From the IMG/VR virus record IMGVR_UViG_3300042906_000857, positions 108,158 to 172,157 of that record: a stretch of DNA of 64,000 nt. One strand, 5' to 3'. Origin of the DNA: a virus. Made by a program: the position numbers and the translations under genes. This document shows positions 17,350-27,700 of this stretch, one piece after another (position 1 is the first letter of the stretch; every line of letters starts with the position of its first letter). The notes under the pieces were generated by a model. That model did not search any database, had not been told where the DNA came from, and saw only the letters and a program-made list of their open reading frames with translations.

Positions 17350-18230
17350 TATATTTTTCCGAACGGATTAGATTCTGTGAAGTCTATGATATTATTTGCC
17401 GCATTAAACAAATACGCATTATCATAAGTTTCATTTCGTGTACTGTCTTTTAGTGGATCAAAAGATGACAGGTAATATCGTGCATTGCTTGTTGCACCAA
17501 TAATAACTTGGCTGCTTTGGAATTCACCTGCAACATTTGTCACCTTCAGAACATCATCAATTGTGTTCCACTCTTGTACAATTGCAACCACTGACGCATT
17601 GGCCTGTGTGAAGTCAATTGACTGGAATACAATTTCTCTTGCTTCATATGTTCCAGTACCAACACCAGTATTCAAGTCGATAGTGTAACTTGATTGAATC
17701 ATTACATCATCAATATCTTCCACACCAGTATCGATAACTTCTTGAGAATACTTGAATTTCTCTAGTTCCAATTCATAGAAATATGGAATCTTTCGGCCTA
17801 ACATAAAGAAGTCTTTAGTTTGATTTGTGAATTTGATTTCAAATATCTCACCAGTACCATTCAAAAACGGTACATAAATCAGATCACCCTCTCGTGGTCT
17901 GGTGAAATGATCTTGTGGAACACGTTGAGAGAAAGACCTCTTAGACAACATAATATTAATGTTGTTCTTAATTTCCAAGCCAAACTTGGAAAAGAATTCT
18001 CTTTCACCACCGTACTCCAAAGAACTCGATAGATAAAATTCAATAGGAAATGCTGAACTGAATTTTTTAACCGGATCTTCACCGTACAAAATATCACGGT
18101 CAGTTTCATTTTCAATAGGTAGATAATAGGCGTCATGCCCCATAATCTTGATTGATTCAACAATCAAATCTTCAACTACTCGCTGTTCAGCAAGAGAGTT
18201 GTAATTGTTAAAATAGACCGAAGTTGCCAT
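17349..18230 (-). CDS. 14: gp14-like neck protein
   Basis: A 293-residue neck (head completion) protein; T4 gp14 has 256 residues. The N-terminus MATSVYFNNYNSLAEQRVVEDL, the segment IMGHDAYYLPIENETDRD and the FPIEFYLSSSLEYGGEREFF stretch are typical of marine T4-like gp14. With gp13 it closes the filled head and forms the docking site for the gp15-capped tail. It follows gp13 by one base and overlaps gp15 by one base, so gp13, gp14 and gp15 make a tight translational unit. Confidence 0.92.
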   Translation of the reverse strand: MATSVYFNNYNSLAEQRVVEDLIVESIKIMGHDAYYLPIENETDRDILYGEDPVKKFSSAFPIEFYLSSSLEYGGEREFFSKFGLEIKNNINIMLSKRSFSQRVPQDHFTRPREGDLIYVPFLNGTGEIFEIKFTNQTKDFFMLGRKIPYFYELELEKFKYSQEVIDTGVEDIDDVMIQSSYTIDLNTGVGTGTYEAREIVFQSIDFTQANASVVAIVQEWNTIDDVLKVTNVAGEFQSSQVIIGATSNARYYLSSFDPLKDSTRNETYDNAYLFNAANNIIDFTESNPFGKI

Positions 18231-18231
18231 A

Positions 18232-19008
18232 TTAGTTCATGAACATTTCAAGAGGTGCGCCGTACTTGTCACCAATTTCGGCATGTAACATATCTATTTC
18301 GTTTTTGGCTTCAGTATAAATCCTGTCGCCATTTAATTTAACACCACCTGGTAATTGAATACCTTCAAACTTTTTAAGGTTATTACCCCAAGAACGTTTG
18401 ATAAGTGCTGTTGCATATTCTTTTAACCAACGGTCATTCCATGCCATTGTATATACATCCGGATCAATCAACGCATAACATTCGGCAATAACTGTCGTAC
18501 CAATTGGTGCTTCACTGCGTCCCCATGCCCAATCGATATACAACCTTTGCATATGTCTCTGGAATCGAATAGGAACCTCACCAGTGAACATCAATTCCAA
18601 AGAACGAAGATGTTGTTGAGTCAGTGTGTAATTGATGTAGGACGCCGAAGTAAAGTCATACAATTCATTTAAACGTAATTGGTATCTCAAGTCAAACATA
18701 TTGACTGACGATTGTGAATCGGATATCGGAAACACTCTGGTGATACCAGCAATTTGCAGTACGTTATTAGATGAGTCTTTTGCTTCTGTCAGATTCAGGT
18801 ACTTATTATTGATATCCGTTTGGTCAATTTTTTTGATGTAATATATTTTTTGTAGTCCATCAAAGTGGTAGTCTTGCCAATATTGCAACGCATCATCGAT
18901 ACGATCTTCCACCTGGTCATCATCAACGTTGATTTCGATGACAGGAAACCCTAATCTGCGTAAGCAATATTCTTTGAAAGCTGTTCTGGTTGTAATTGGC
19001 TGCGACAT
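18232..19008 (-). CDS. 13: gp13-like neck protein
   Basis: A 258-residue neck protein (T4 gp13 has 309). It starts with a helical region including FKEYCLRRLGFPVIEINVDDDQVEDRIDDALQYW, with tyrosine-rich continuation, typical of the head-to-tail connector family of T4-like phages. The C-terminal half has WGRSEAPIGTTVIAECYALIDP and YATALIKRSWGNNLKKFEG. It acts with gp14 after packaging. The upstream leader is unusual: a late-promoter octamer abuts a hairpin that covers the GGGGG ribosome site (see the separate features), which could limit translation from read-through message. Confidence 0.92.
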   Translation of the reverse strand: MSQPITTRTAFKEYCLRRLGFPVIEINVDDDQVEDRIDDALQYWQDYHFDGLQKIYYIKKIDQTDINNKYLNLTEAKDSSNNVLQIAGITRVFPISDSQSSVNMFDLRYQLRLNELYDFTSASYINYTLTQQHLRSLELMFTGEVPIRFQRHMQRLYIDWAWGRSEAPIGTTVIAECYALIDPDVYTMAWNDRWLKEYATALIKRSWGNNLKKFEGIQLPGGVKLNGDRIYTEAKNEIDMLHAEIGDKYGAPLEMFMN

Positions 19009-19014
19009 TATTTC

Positions 19015-19027
19015 CCCCTATTAGGGG
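19015..19027 (-). promoter_or_regulatory. hairpin hiding the gp13 ribosome-binding site
   Basis: In minus-strand RNA, CCCCU (from 19027) pairs with AGGGG (19019-19015) around the loop AAU. The 3' arm is the gp13 Shine-Dalgarno sequence (AGGGGG, then AAAUA, then AUG). The 5' arm starts directly at the end of the CATAAATA octamer, so an mRNA started by that promoter would lack most of the 5' arm and leave the site free. Confidence 0.6.
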
Positions 19028-19035
19028 TATTTATG
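19028..19035 (-). promoter_or_regulatory. late-promoter-like octamer CATAAATA before gp13
   Basis: CATAAATA on the minus strand, seven of eight to TATAAATA, in the 46-bp gap between the first island fibre gene and gp13. It ends 19 bases before the ATG and abuts the hairpin described at 19015-19027. Confidence 0.65.
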
Positions 19036-19054
19036 TTTCTTGGAACAACTAATA

Positions 19055-20539
19055 TTAGTATCGAATGACGATACGACCACCACCAGCCCAAGAAGTGCTG
19101 GCGTTTCCGCCTTGGCCAGCAGACCTGTTTGAAGCATTAACTGTACCTGATGCTCTGTCTGCATCAGCAGAATTACCTGGAGTACTAACACCTGTTCCAG
19201 CAATAAGTGATGTTGTACCAGTTAGTCCACCAATATAACCTGATCCTCCGCCACCTGCGGAATGTCCCCAGCTGCCGTTTCTACGGCCAGAACCGCCGCC
19301 ATAATAACCACCACCAGCACCGCCGCCGTATGTAACTGTACCGCCTGTTAATTGTCCGCCGTATGTGGTTTCACCTTCACCTCCTGGTGTACTCGAACCA
19401 CCGGCACTTTGCGTTCCGCCTTGGCCGCCAGTGCCTACTCCACCTGGGCCATGTCCTGCGGTACCTGTTGTACCACCACCATGACCACCGCCGCCTTGAA
19501 TTGAACCACCGCCACCGCCGCCAGCAGCAGCAATCACATTTGCAAATGCTGTACCACCACTAAACACATATGAACCACCGCCACCGCCGTGATCTTGACC
19601 ACCGCCCACACCGCCACCGAAACCACCTGCATCGTTGCCTGTGCCAGTGCCTTCTACAGAACCATAACCGCCACCACCTACTCGTAATGTGAATGTTTCT
19701 CCTGGTGTAACAGTTCTAAATCCACTTGCATAACCACCAGACCCACCAAATTCTGTAGTGCCAGCACCACCACCGCCAGCACCCCAAACTTTAAATTGTA
19801 CCGATGTTACTCCATCTGGAACTGTCCAAGTTTGATCTGCTCCACCGCCGACAGCAGGCATACCAAAAGCAACAACCACCGGTTCTGTTGTGACTGCAAT
19901 ACTAAAATTTCTATCAGTATCTTGGCCTTGACCATCTGTTGCTCGAATCGCAAAGTTGTATGTGGTTGAACCTGATACACCAGGTGCTGTTCCTGATATT
20001 ACACCTGTGTTGGCACTCAATGTCATTCCAGCAGGCAAAGTGCCAGAGTACAAACTGTATGTTACTGGTGCATCACCTGTTGCAACAACGGTTGTGTTTG
20101 CGTTTGCTGTGTTTCGTAAAACCGATAAGATTGAACCTGAAGCTGTTGTCCAAACTGGTGCAGGACTATAAATTATTCCCGGTACAGATAGTGTGGTACC
20201 ACCATCTGCATTGATGACGTATATGACATATGTACCAGTTGACAAAGCAGGTGTAACAAAGGTAATCAGTGTATCACCAACATAAGTTACAGTCGGTGCA
20301 GGAGTTGTTCCCACGACAACAGTAACACCAGCCGCAAAGCCTGTACCGTTCAAGGTGATTGTTTGTCCACCGCCCGTATCAGCAGCAGTATCATTTGATG
20401 GATAACCAATACTTGTTACCTTCAAAGCAGAAGTTGCTAACGAGTAAGCAGTATTAGCTTTATTATATACTCCAGGTGATAACACTGAGAAGTCTTGTGT
20501 GTTATCTAGTCCACTTGGTTGTATTTTTGTTAATGCCAT
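19055..20539 (-). CDS. fibre/adhesin with TIG and Ig-like head and glycine-rich tip
   Basis: A 494-residue putative receptor-binding protein. Residues 1-35 form a leader with NKANTAYSLA. Residues about 42-125 look like an IPT/TIG domain (GGQTITLNGTGF, then TYVIYVINADGGTT). Residues about 130-220 look like a cadherin/He_PIG-type Ig domain (YSLYSGTLPAGMTL, ANTGVISGTAP, IRATDGQGQDTDR). From about residue 225 to the end is a glycine-rich domain (FKVWGAGGGGAG, VGGGGYGS, many GGG runs) ending GGGRIVIRY. Such domains form polyglycine-II sandwiches in the adhesin gp38 of phages T2/S16; that fold is inferred here. Its head is closely similar to that of the next gene upstream. It ends the fibre island, just before gp13. 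Confidence 0.85.
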   Translation of the reverse strand: MALTKIQPSGLDNTQDFSVLSPGVYNKANTAYSLATSALKVTSIGYPSNDTAADTGGGQTITLNGTGFAAGVTVVVGTTPAPTVTYVGDTLITFVTPALSTGTYVIYVINADGGTTLSVPGIIYSPAPVWTTASGSILSVLRNTANANTTVVATGDAPVTYSLYSGTLPAGMTLSANTGVISGTAPGVSGSTTYNFAIRATDGQGQDTDRNFSIAVTTEPVVVAFGMPAVGGGADQTWTVPDGVTSVQFKVWGAGGGGAGTTEFGGSGGYASGFRTVTPGETFTLRVGGGGYGSVEGTGTGNDAGGFGGGVGGGQDHGGGGGSYVFSGGTAFANVIAAAGGGGGGSIQGGGGHGGGTTGTAGHGPGGVGTGGQGGTQSAGGSSTPGGEGETTYGGQLTGGTVTYGGGAGGGYYGGGSGRRNGSWGHSAGGGGSGYIGGLTGTTSLIAGTGVSTPGNSADADRASGTVNASNRSAGQGGNASTSWAGGGRIVIRY

Positions 20540-20554
20540 TTTTATTTTTCCTAA

Positions 20555-23500
20555 TTATTTTGTATAAAGAGCTTGTGCTGGTGGAGTGAATGTGGAGGTG
20601 TATCGTGCAACACCTTTGGTGATACGTAGGTCATCAATATAACCAGTAAAATAATTTCCAACATGACTGATGCCTACCTCTAACGATCCGGATGCACTAT
20701 AATTTCTAGCATCAGCTACGCTGCCGTCTAAAACCCCATTAACCCATAGTTTCACAGTTCCACTTTGTCGTGTAACTGCTATATGATACCATTGATTTGT
20801 GGAAAGTGATGTGGTACCAGTTAATAAATTAGCAGGTGTTTGCGGAGTTATAGTTCCCCATTGTAATTTATTTGCAGGTAATATATAAAGTGTCCATCCT
20901 ACACCATAACCAAACATAATTCCAGAGTCACTACCCAAACTACTCCATTTGATCCAACTTTCAATAGTAAAATCTCCTGTACCCCATGAAACGTTTTGAT
21001 TAGAAGGTGTAATCAAATAATCTCCAGTGCCGTCAAAGTACATAGCGCCTGTACCATATTTAACTGCAGCTGAAGAAACTTTTGAATCTGCAACAGTGGT
21101 ATAATTACTTTGCATGGATTGGTCTACAATACTAGCATTTGTTCCTCTGAGCAACAAAGCTGTAGTTTTGAGTACATTCAATGGTGTTGTATTTGGTGTA
21201 AAATTGCTTGAGTATAAACCTGTTTTTGTAATTCTAAGATCGGAAATATAACCATTGTACTGATAGTGTACAGTATTAACAGTATCATACCCAATATATA
21301 AAGGTAGGTCATTATCACTTGGTAAAGTTATTGAAGTGGGACCTGCTGCTGAGGTTCCATTAATGAAAATTCGTGCGGAACCAGCAACGCAAGAAAGTGC
21401 AACATGATACCATTGACCTGTTGTAATTGTTCCTGCCGAAGTTGCAATACCTGTACCTGGCCAAGCCGGGCCCGCTCCAATAATACCATTGGAAGATAAA
21501 GTAACCGTATAACTAGCAGGAGTATCATTTACGTTAAACATTAAAAATCTGCAAGGACCAGCGGGCAAAGCATTAACATACATATACAGTTCTATTGTCC
21601 AATTGCCGCCAGATAAATTAAATGCATTGGAAGTTGGCAAGGATAATCTATGTCCATTTATATACATAGAACCACCATGAATACTTGGAACATATCCCGT
21701 AGTAGTACCAAATGGTGAGAATCTGCTTACAGTTGTATCACCATTTTTAGTAACTACAAAATTATTAGTACTGTTGTCTTTAAAGTTATTAGATTGGCAA
21801 GTTAATAGACTCGTATTAGCAATTGCTGTTAGTGGTGTTGTACTTGGAGTAAACGCTGCAGTATAGAGTGCAGTACCTTTTACAATGCGGAGATTTGAAA
21901 TATTTCCTCTAAAATAACTGCCATCACTGTTATAGTTAGCGTAGTAAGTTCCAATGAATAGTGTACCGCCAGCACCAGCACCACTAAACGAATTTGTTGA
22001 ATAAACTGATACTCCGTTAACATACATGCTAAAGTTACTGCCGTATCTTACTGCGGCAATATGTGTCCAAGCATTATTTTGGATTACACTGACAGCAGAA
22101 GTATAAGTATTGGTCCAGCTCCAGTTTCCGGCAGGATTAGTCTGCCACATTAGGCTTCTATCATTGTTGATCTGCCAACTGTTCCAGGTTGAACTTCCAC
22201 CGGCACCTGATGTTAAAATAGTATTGTTACCGTTTGAAGTTACATAGACCCAACATTCAACAGTCCAATCTCCAGTACTGAGATTATAGTTAGAAGTAGC
22301 TGGAGTAGATAGATAAGCTGTTGTGCCATTAAAGTAGTTGCTCCAATTTGATCCGAACGGACTAAATGACCCTTGTGTTGGTGTGCCAGTATTGGTTATT
22401 GCAAGGTTATTTGGTCCTGAATCCACAAATATATTATTATTATTTGGTACTGGACTTTGTAAAGTTAGTAAACTTGTACCTGAAATTGCTGTTAGTGGAC
22501 TAGTTGGTGGTGTAAATGCTACAGTGTAAACTGCCGTACCTTTTACTATACGTAGGTTGGAGATGTAACCAAAAGTTCCGTATAAATTAGTACCATTCAT
22601 ACCACCAATATATCTAACATTTGCAGAGTTATTCAAATTTGTACTATTAGTTGCTGTACCTACTGATACACCATTAATATATAGTTTCATTGTTGTACCT
22701 GAACGTACAACAGCGATATGAGACCATACCTTCAATTGCAATCCCACACTAGAAACGATCCAGTTAGTTAAATCTCCACCAACAGAAATTCCTTGTGTAT
22801 AGTTCCAATAAATTTGTAAAGCACTATCGGTACCAGTTCTATAACCATAAAACATTTGATTAGTACTAGGTGTAGGTGTAGAGAGCGGAGCTTGAGTAGG
22901 ATTAATCCACATTTCAATAGTAAAATCACCTGTACCAAAATCATTCGCTGAACTAGCTGGTGTTGTCAAATAGTTACTTCCACTAAAACTTGTAGAACCT
23001 AGTGTAACAGAAGGTGTAGTTTCAAACGGAATTTTTTGTGAGACTGAAACACTAGTATTGGTAATTGCAAAAGCATTAGTACTATTATCTTTAATACGAT
23101 TATTTTGTAAAATTAAAAGACTTGTACCGGAAATTGCTGTTAGTGGTGTTGTGCTTGGTGTAAAGTTGGCTGTGTAAACTGCTGTGCCTTTAACAATTCT
23201 CAGGTCATGTAAGTTGCCTGACAAATTCATGTTTGTTCTGATATCGTGTCGACCTATACCAAAGCCACCATCACACAGTAAAGCTTGTCCTGCTGAGATT
23301 GCAGTATTTGATACCGATGTTCCGTTAATATAACACGTTACAGATGTTCCTTGACGAACATAAGCTACGTGTGTCCAAACACCTGCAGGTATTGTAACTG
23401 CAGGCGATATTGTAGCATTCAGTCTACTAAATGCAATTGTTGAACCACTACTAAAAGAGATTTGCCAAGCATCAGTAGCAGAAGTCCAGTATGGTGATGT

Positions 23501-24670
23501 TAATATAGCAGAACACATTACACCAGCATTAGTGCCATTCCCAATATTAAAAAAGTTAAATTCAATAGTAAAATCACCAGTACCAAAGCTGAGCGGACCA
23601 GTTGTTGCTGTATCTGTTATACTTAAATAACTACTACCATTAAAATAACCACTATATCTATCATTAAATGGTGTTAAGTTGGTTGCAGTTGGTGCCGCAA
23701 CCGGTGTCACCGCAAAGTTGTTTGTACTTGAATCTGTTGTATTGATAAAGGTATCACCAGATAATAATGCAGTTGTATTTTTGAAGTATGTGTCACCAGC
23801 AACACTCACTGTCCAATTTAATATCAGTGAAGAAGTTTTGTTTGTTACAGATGAAGTTGCTGTAACTAAGCTATTAATTGTCTGTGCTGTCGTTGGTGTT
23901 CCTGTAATCGTGTTACCCGAAATACTTAGTCCTGCTGGCAAAGAATTCGCAGAATACGTTATACTTTGACCAGAACCAGCATTCGCACTTAACGACAACA
24001 AAGTAGAAGCATCAACATACGCTTGCGTTGTTGTATTGTTTGCAGGACTTATCCATGTAACAACATCGGTATTAATTGTTATACTGAAACTTCTGTCTGT
24101 ATCTTGTTGTTGTCCATCAGTTGCACGAATAACAAAACTGTATGTGGTTGCACCATTACTTGCAGGAGCAGTTCCTGATATTAAACCTGTGTTGGCATTC
24201 AGTGTACTGCTTGTTGGTAATGTACCAGAAAACAAACTGTAAGTGACTGTTGCATCACCTGTGGCTGCCACATTTGAACTTATAGATGACGTTTCATATA
24301 CTGAAGCCAAACTGCCGGCAGCAGTTGTCCATGTTGGTGTTCCACTGTATGAAATACCTGGAATACTAATTGCTGTACCACCATCAGTGTTGATAACATA
24401 AAGTGTATATGTTCCTGCCGAAAGTACTGGAGCCGTAAATTCAATAGAAGTACTATTAACAACATTAACAACAGGCACATAGGCGCCGTTGATTAATATA
24501 TTTGCACCAGCATTGAAACCTGTACCAGTGATTGTAATGGTTTGACCGCCAGCAATATCCGCAGCCGTGTCATTACCTGGATAAGTAATTGCTGAGATTT
24601 TAGGTACACTGCTACCAAGTGCAGCCAGTGTGCCCTCTTGGATATTATCTGATGATATTTTTATTGTCAT
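20555..24670 (-). CDS. fibre/adhesin with TIG and Ig-like head and five LamG-like lectin domains
   Basis: A 1371-residue putative adhesin. Residues about 20-105 are an IPT/TIG-like domain and 110-205 a He_PIG-like Ig domain, both near copies of those in the adjacent 494-residue fibre. A further Ig-like segment with AGSGQSITYSANSLPAGLS is at about 205-300. Then five concanavalin/LamG-like domains start near residues 335, 555, 773, 997 and 1208. Each has the sequence F-x-G/F-D-G, G-D-F/W-T-I/V-E, W-x-H-V/I-A, and ends in L-R-I-x-K-G-x-A-x-Y-T-x-x-F-T-P with PLTAI-type linkers. This family binds glycans in other proteins. Carbohydrate binding on the host surface is the likely role. It has no transmembrane or signal sequence. 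Confidence 0.85.
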   Translation of the reverse strand: MTIKISSDNIQEGTLAALGSSVPKISAITYPGNDTAADIAGGQTITITGTGFNAGANILINGAYVPVVNVVNSTSIEFTAPVLSAGTYTLYVINTDGGTAISIPGISYSGTPTWTTAAGSLASVYETSSISSNVAATGDATVTYSLFSGTLPTSSTLNANTGLISGTAPASNGATTYSFVIRATDGQQQDTDRSFSITINTDVVTWISPANNTTTQAYVDASTLLSLSANAGSGQSITYSANSLPAGLSISGNTITGTPTTAQTINSLVTATSSVTNKTSSLILNWTVSVAGDTYFKNTTALLSGDTFINTTDSSTNNFAVTPVAAPTATNLTPFNDRYSGYFNGSSYLSITDTATTGPLSFGTGDFTIEFNFFNIGNGTNAGVMCSAILTSPYWTSATDAWQISFSSGSTIAFSRLNATISPAVTIPAGVWTHVAYVRQGTSVTCYINGTSVSNTAISAGQALLCDGGFGIGRHDIRTNMNLSGNLHDLRIVKGTAVYTANFTPSTTPLTAISGTSLLILQNNRIKDNSTNAFAITNTSVSVSQKIPFETTPSVTLGSTSFSGSNYLTTPASSANDFGTGDFTIEMWINPTQAPLSTPTPSTNQMFYGYRTGTDSALQIYWNYTQGISVGGDLTNWIVSSVGLQLKVWSHIAVVRSGTTMKLYINGVSVGTATNSTNLNNSANVRYIGGMNGTNLYGTFGYISNLRIVKGTAVYTVAFTPPTSPLTAISGTSLLTLQSPVPNNNNIFVDSGPNNLAITNTGTPTQGSFSPFGSNWSNYFNGTTAYLSTPATSNYNLSTGDWTVECWVYVTSNGNNTILTSGAGGSSTWNSWQINNDRSLMWQTNPAGNWSWTNTYTSAVSVIQNNAWTHIAAVRYGSNFSMYVNGVSVYSTNSFSGAGAGGTLFIGTYYANYNSDGSYFRGNISNLRIVKGTALYTAAFTPSTTPLTAIANTSLLTCQSNNFKDNSTNNFVVTKNGDTTVSRFSPFGTTTGYVPSIHGGSMYINGHRLSLPTSNAFNLSGGNWTIELYMYVNALPAGPCRFLMFNVNDTPASYTVTLSSNGIIGAGPAWPGTGIATSAGTITTGQWYHVALSCVAGSARIFINGTSAAGPTSITLPSDNDLPLYIGYDTVNTVHYQYNGYISDLRITKTGLYSSNFTPNTTPLNVLKTTALLLRGTNASIVDQSMQSNYTTVADSKVSSAAVKYGTGAMYFDGTGDYLITPSNQNVSWGTGDFTIESWIKWSSLGSDSGIMFGYGVGWTLYILPANKLQWGTITPQTPANLLTGTTSLSTNQWYHIAVTRQSGTVKLWVNGVLDGSVADARNYSASGSLEVGISHVGNYFTGYIDDLRITKGVARYTSTFTPPAQALYTK

Positions 24671-24729
24671 TTTTTATTTGTTGTCTGGCTTATTTGTATA
24701 TTTAGTGTGTGAAAAATATCAAGAGAAAC

Positions 24730-27700
24730 TTAAACATCACCTGTATTGGTAGATGGGTATGATCGATTTGTACCCCAAATAATTCTTACTGCGCCGCCAG
24801 CGCCTTTGCCTCTTGTACCACCACCTAGGCTTTGGCCGCCGCCGCCGCCACCGCCATATAATCCACCATTAGAATATGCTGAACCGATGAATCCAGTTTG
24901 GCCACCTGAACCGCCGCCACCAGCAGTGTGCCCCCCTGCTCGGCTGGTTCCATCAGGATCTCTATCCTGTTGGCCGGCTGCGCCATTATTGCCTTGGCCA
25001 TAAATTCCTACGCCGCCTCCGCCTGCGCCGTACCCAACGCCTATGTACTTGCCGCCACCGCCGCCTCCGCCGCCTCCGGATCCGGCGACACCGGTAAAGC
25101 TTGCTCGATATTGGGTTGTTTGAGGTTGCCACCCGCCAGTGCCGCCATTACCGGCATATCCACCAGCACCACCGCCGCCACCGCCTTCACCTTGTGCAGC
25201 ATATCCTCCTTGGCCTCCATTGCCGCCACCATCACCCAAAAACGTACCGCCGGCGGAAAGAAAATCGCTAAAGCCGCCGTCACCTGCTGCTCCGCCGCCG
25301 CCGTAAACTGTACTCATATCTAAAAAATAACTATTGCCTCCAGCCGTAGGAGCAACACCGGCGCCGTTGCCTCCAGCTCCCACCACTACGGTAATCACTT
25401 GGCCTGGAGTCACACTAACGTTTTTCCATCCTAAACCGCCACCTGCACCGCCGCCCTGGTTGCCGGTGCTTTTGCCTCCGCCGCCGCCTCCAACGCAAAC
25501 AACACTTACGCTAGTAACACCTTCATGTACAGTCCATGTATATGTTCCGGGAGTAGTCCATTCAATTTGACCAGGATCCGTGTAATAATTAAATGATGTG
25601 TTGTAGTCAAAGAAATTTAAAAAGTTACCAGGTTGCCAACTTGAAAAAGTCCAACCCAAATTATTTGAAACGTTAGTTGAATTTAAACCTGCATAAGCAG
25701 AAGCACCTTTAGCAAATGAATCTTGTATACTTAAATAATCAGTGTTTATTACTCCAACAGTTTTAACCAAATTGAATCTGGTACCTGATATTGAACTGTT
25801 TATTGTTACTAAGTTACCTGCTGTTCCGGATAAACTAAATGCGGATACAGTTGTTGTAGTTGCCGCAGTGAATGTAATCGTACAAGGTTGAACTGTGTCT
25901 GTTATATCACCAAATGTGTTTGAACCTGTGATAGTCAATGCACCTGCACCACCTTGAGATAGTATAGGATAAGTTGCACTAGCGCCTACAAATGTTTTAG
26001 CACTTGCAGAAGTCATGCTTATTGTAATTCCTGAACAAGTCCATCCTGTTGCACTAGCATTTGACCAAGCCGTAGCGCCTGAACCTGTGATTGTAAATAT
26101 AGAATTTGTACCAGTAATTGACCTTGTTAAACTTCCTGTAGAAGCAAAACTTCCACTGGTTAGATTGTACACATCCAATGCCAATGTTCCTAGTGTAGAA
26201 GTTGTGGCACCAGATATAATCAATGCACCAGCCAATGTTGCGGTGCCCGAACTATTAATAGTCAACGCAGCTAATGTTTTTCCATTAGGTGTAATTGTAC
26301 CTGTACCACGCATAGTTGCGGTTATACCGGTATAAGTGCCACCAATATCCAATATTAAACTATTAAGATTTAATGATGTTACTGTTGTAAATCCACCGGT
26401 ACATCCTGTGAAATCTAATATATTAAACCAACTACCTGAGGTTAACGTGGCTTGGTTTGCACCAGATATGAGAGATAGACTAGGTGCATTGGTTGATGTT
26501 CCACCTGTTGTACCAAATGTAAATGTTCTATTTTGTGCAGTATTCGAACTAAATTTTCCTGTGCCTGTCCAAGTAAAGTTGGTTGCATTGGCCATATCCA
26601 GCGCCGAGACAGTACCATTGCAAATAATTTGGCCTGTGCCAAATTGTATTTGTCTTACGTTGGCATTATTTGATACAAATGCGCCACCCGTTGTTAAATT
26701 AAAATTATTTAAATTTAATGTTCCGGATGTTAGTGTTGTTATTGCAGAAACTCCAAAGTTGTCAGCTAACGATACTATTTCTCCTGGATTATTAATCACA
26801 AAATTATTTAATGATGTATTTCCATTACTAGTAATTGTGCCTGTGCCTACTATATTCACACTTAGATTATTCCAACTAGTAGAATTCATTGTCAAAGCAT
26901 TTAAGTTTACAGTTGATGCAGGTATATAAGGAGTTGCAGTGCCGCCGCTCCAATTCAATTTATTAAACCAAGAACCTGTTGTCAATATTACATAATCTGA
27001 TGCACTTGATACTGTTAAATTTGGTGCGTTTGTTTTTGATCCACCAGTTGTACCAAATGTAAATGTTTTAATACTATTTGCTGTGACACTAGAATTGGTA
27101 AAACCACCTGTACCAGTCCAAGTGAAGTTGGTTGCAGTGGCCATCGACAACATCACTACACCACCAGTGGTGGAAACCATATTAACATTACCGGTGCCAA
27201 ATGCAATTGAACGCACATTAGTATTAGTTGATGCAAACGTATTTGTTCTTAGTGTAAAACCATTTAGTGTTAATGTACCCGAAGTCAATGTGGTTGCACC
27301 AGACGAATCAGCATTATCAATTAATGTTGTATTAACTGAGGCAATTGCTAAGGTTGCTATTTGTTTTGTGTTACTTGTAATAGAACCGGTTCCAACCATA
27401 GTTGGATTCAATGAACCATAAGTTCCTCCAGAAGCAAGTATCAATGTAATAACGTTTGTTGTGGCAACAGGTGAACAGGTACTACCTGTAAAATCAAGTG
27501 TATTAAACCAACTACCACTTGTTATTGTTGGTGCTTGTGAACCAGAAATTAATTTTAAAGTTGGAGCATTGGTTATTGTACCACCGGTTGTACCAAAAGT
27601 AAATGTTCTGGTCAATGTCATGTTAGAAACAAAATAACCGGTTCCAGACTTTGTGAATCCGGTTGCATTTGCAAAACTCAATACTGTTGTGCCAGCCGTG

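Noticed and set aside
24690-24703. CTAAATA-type sequence in the gap before the 1371-residue fibre as a late promoter
   Set aside because: Only six of eight bases match the octamer; too weak in such AT-rich DNA.
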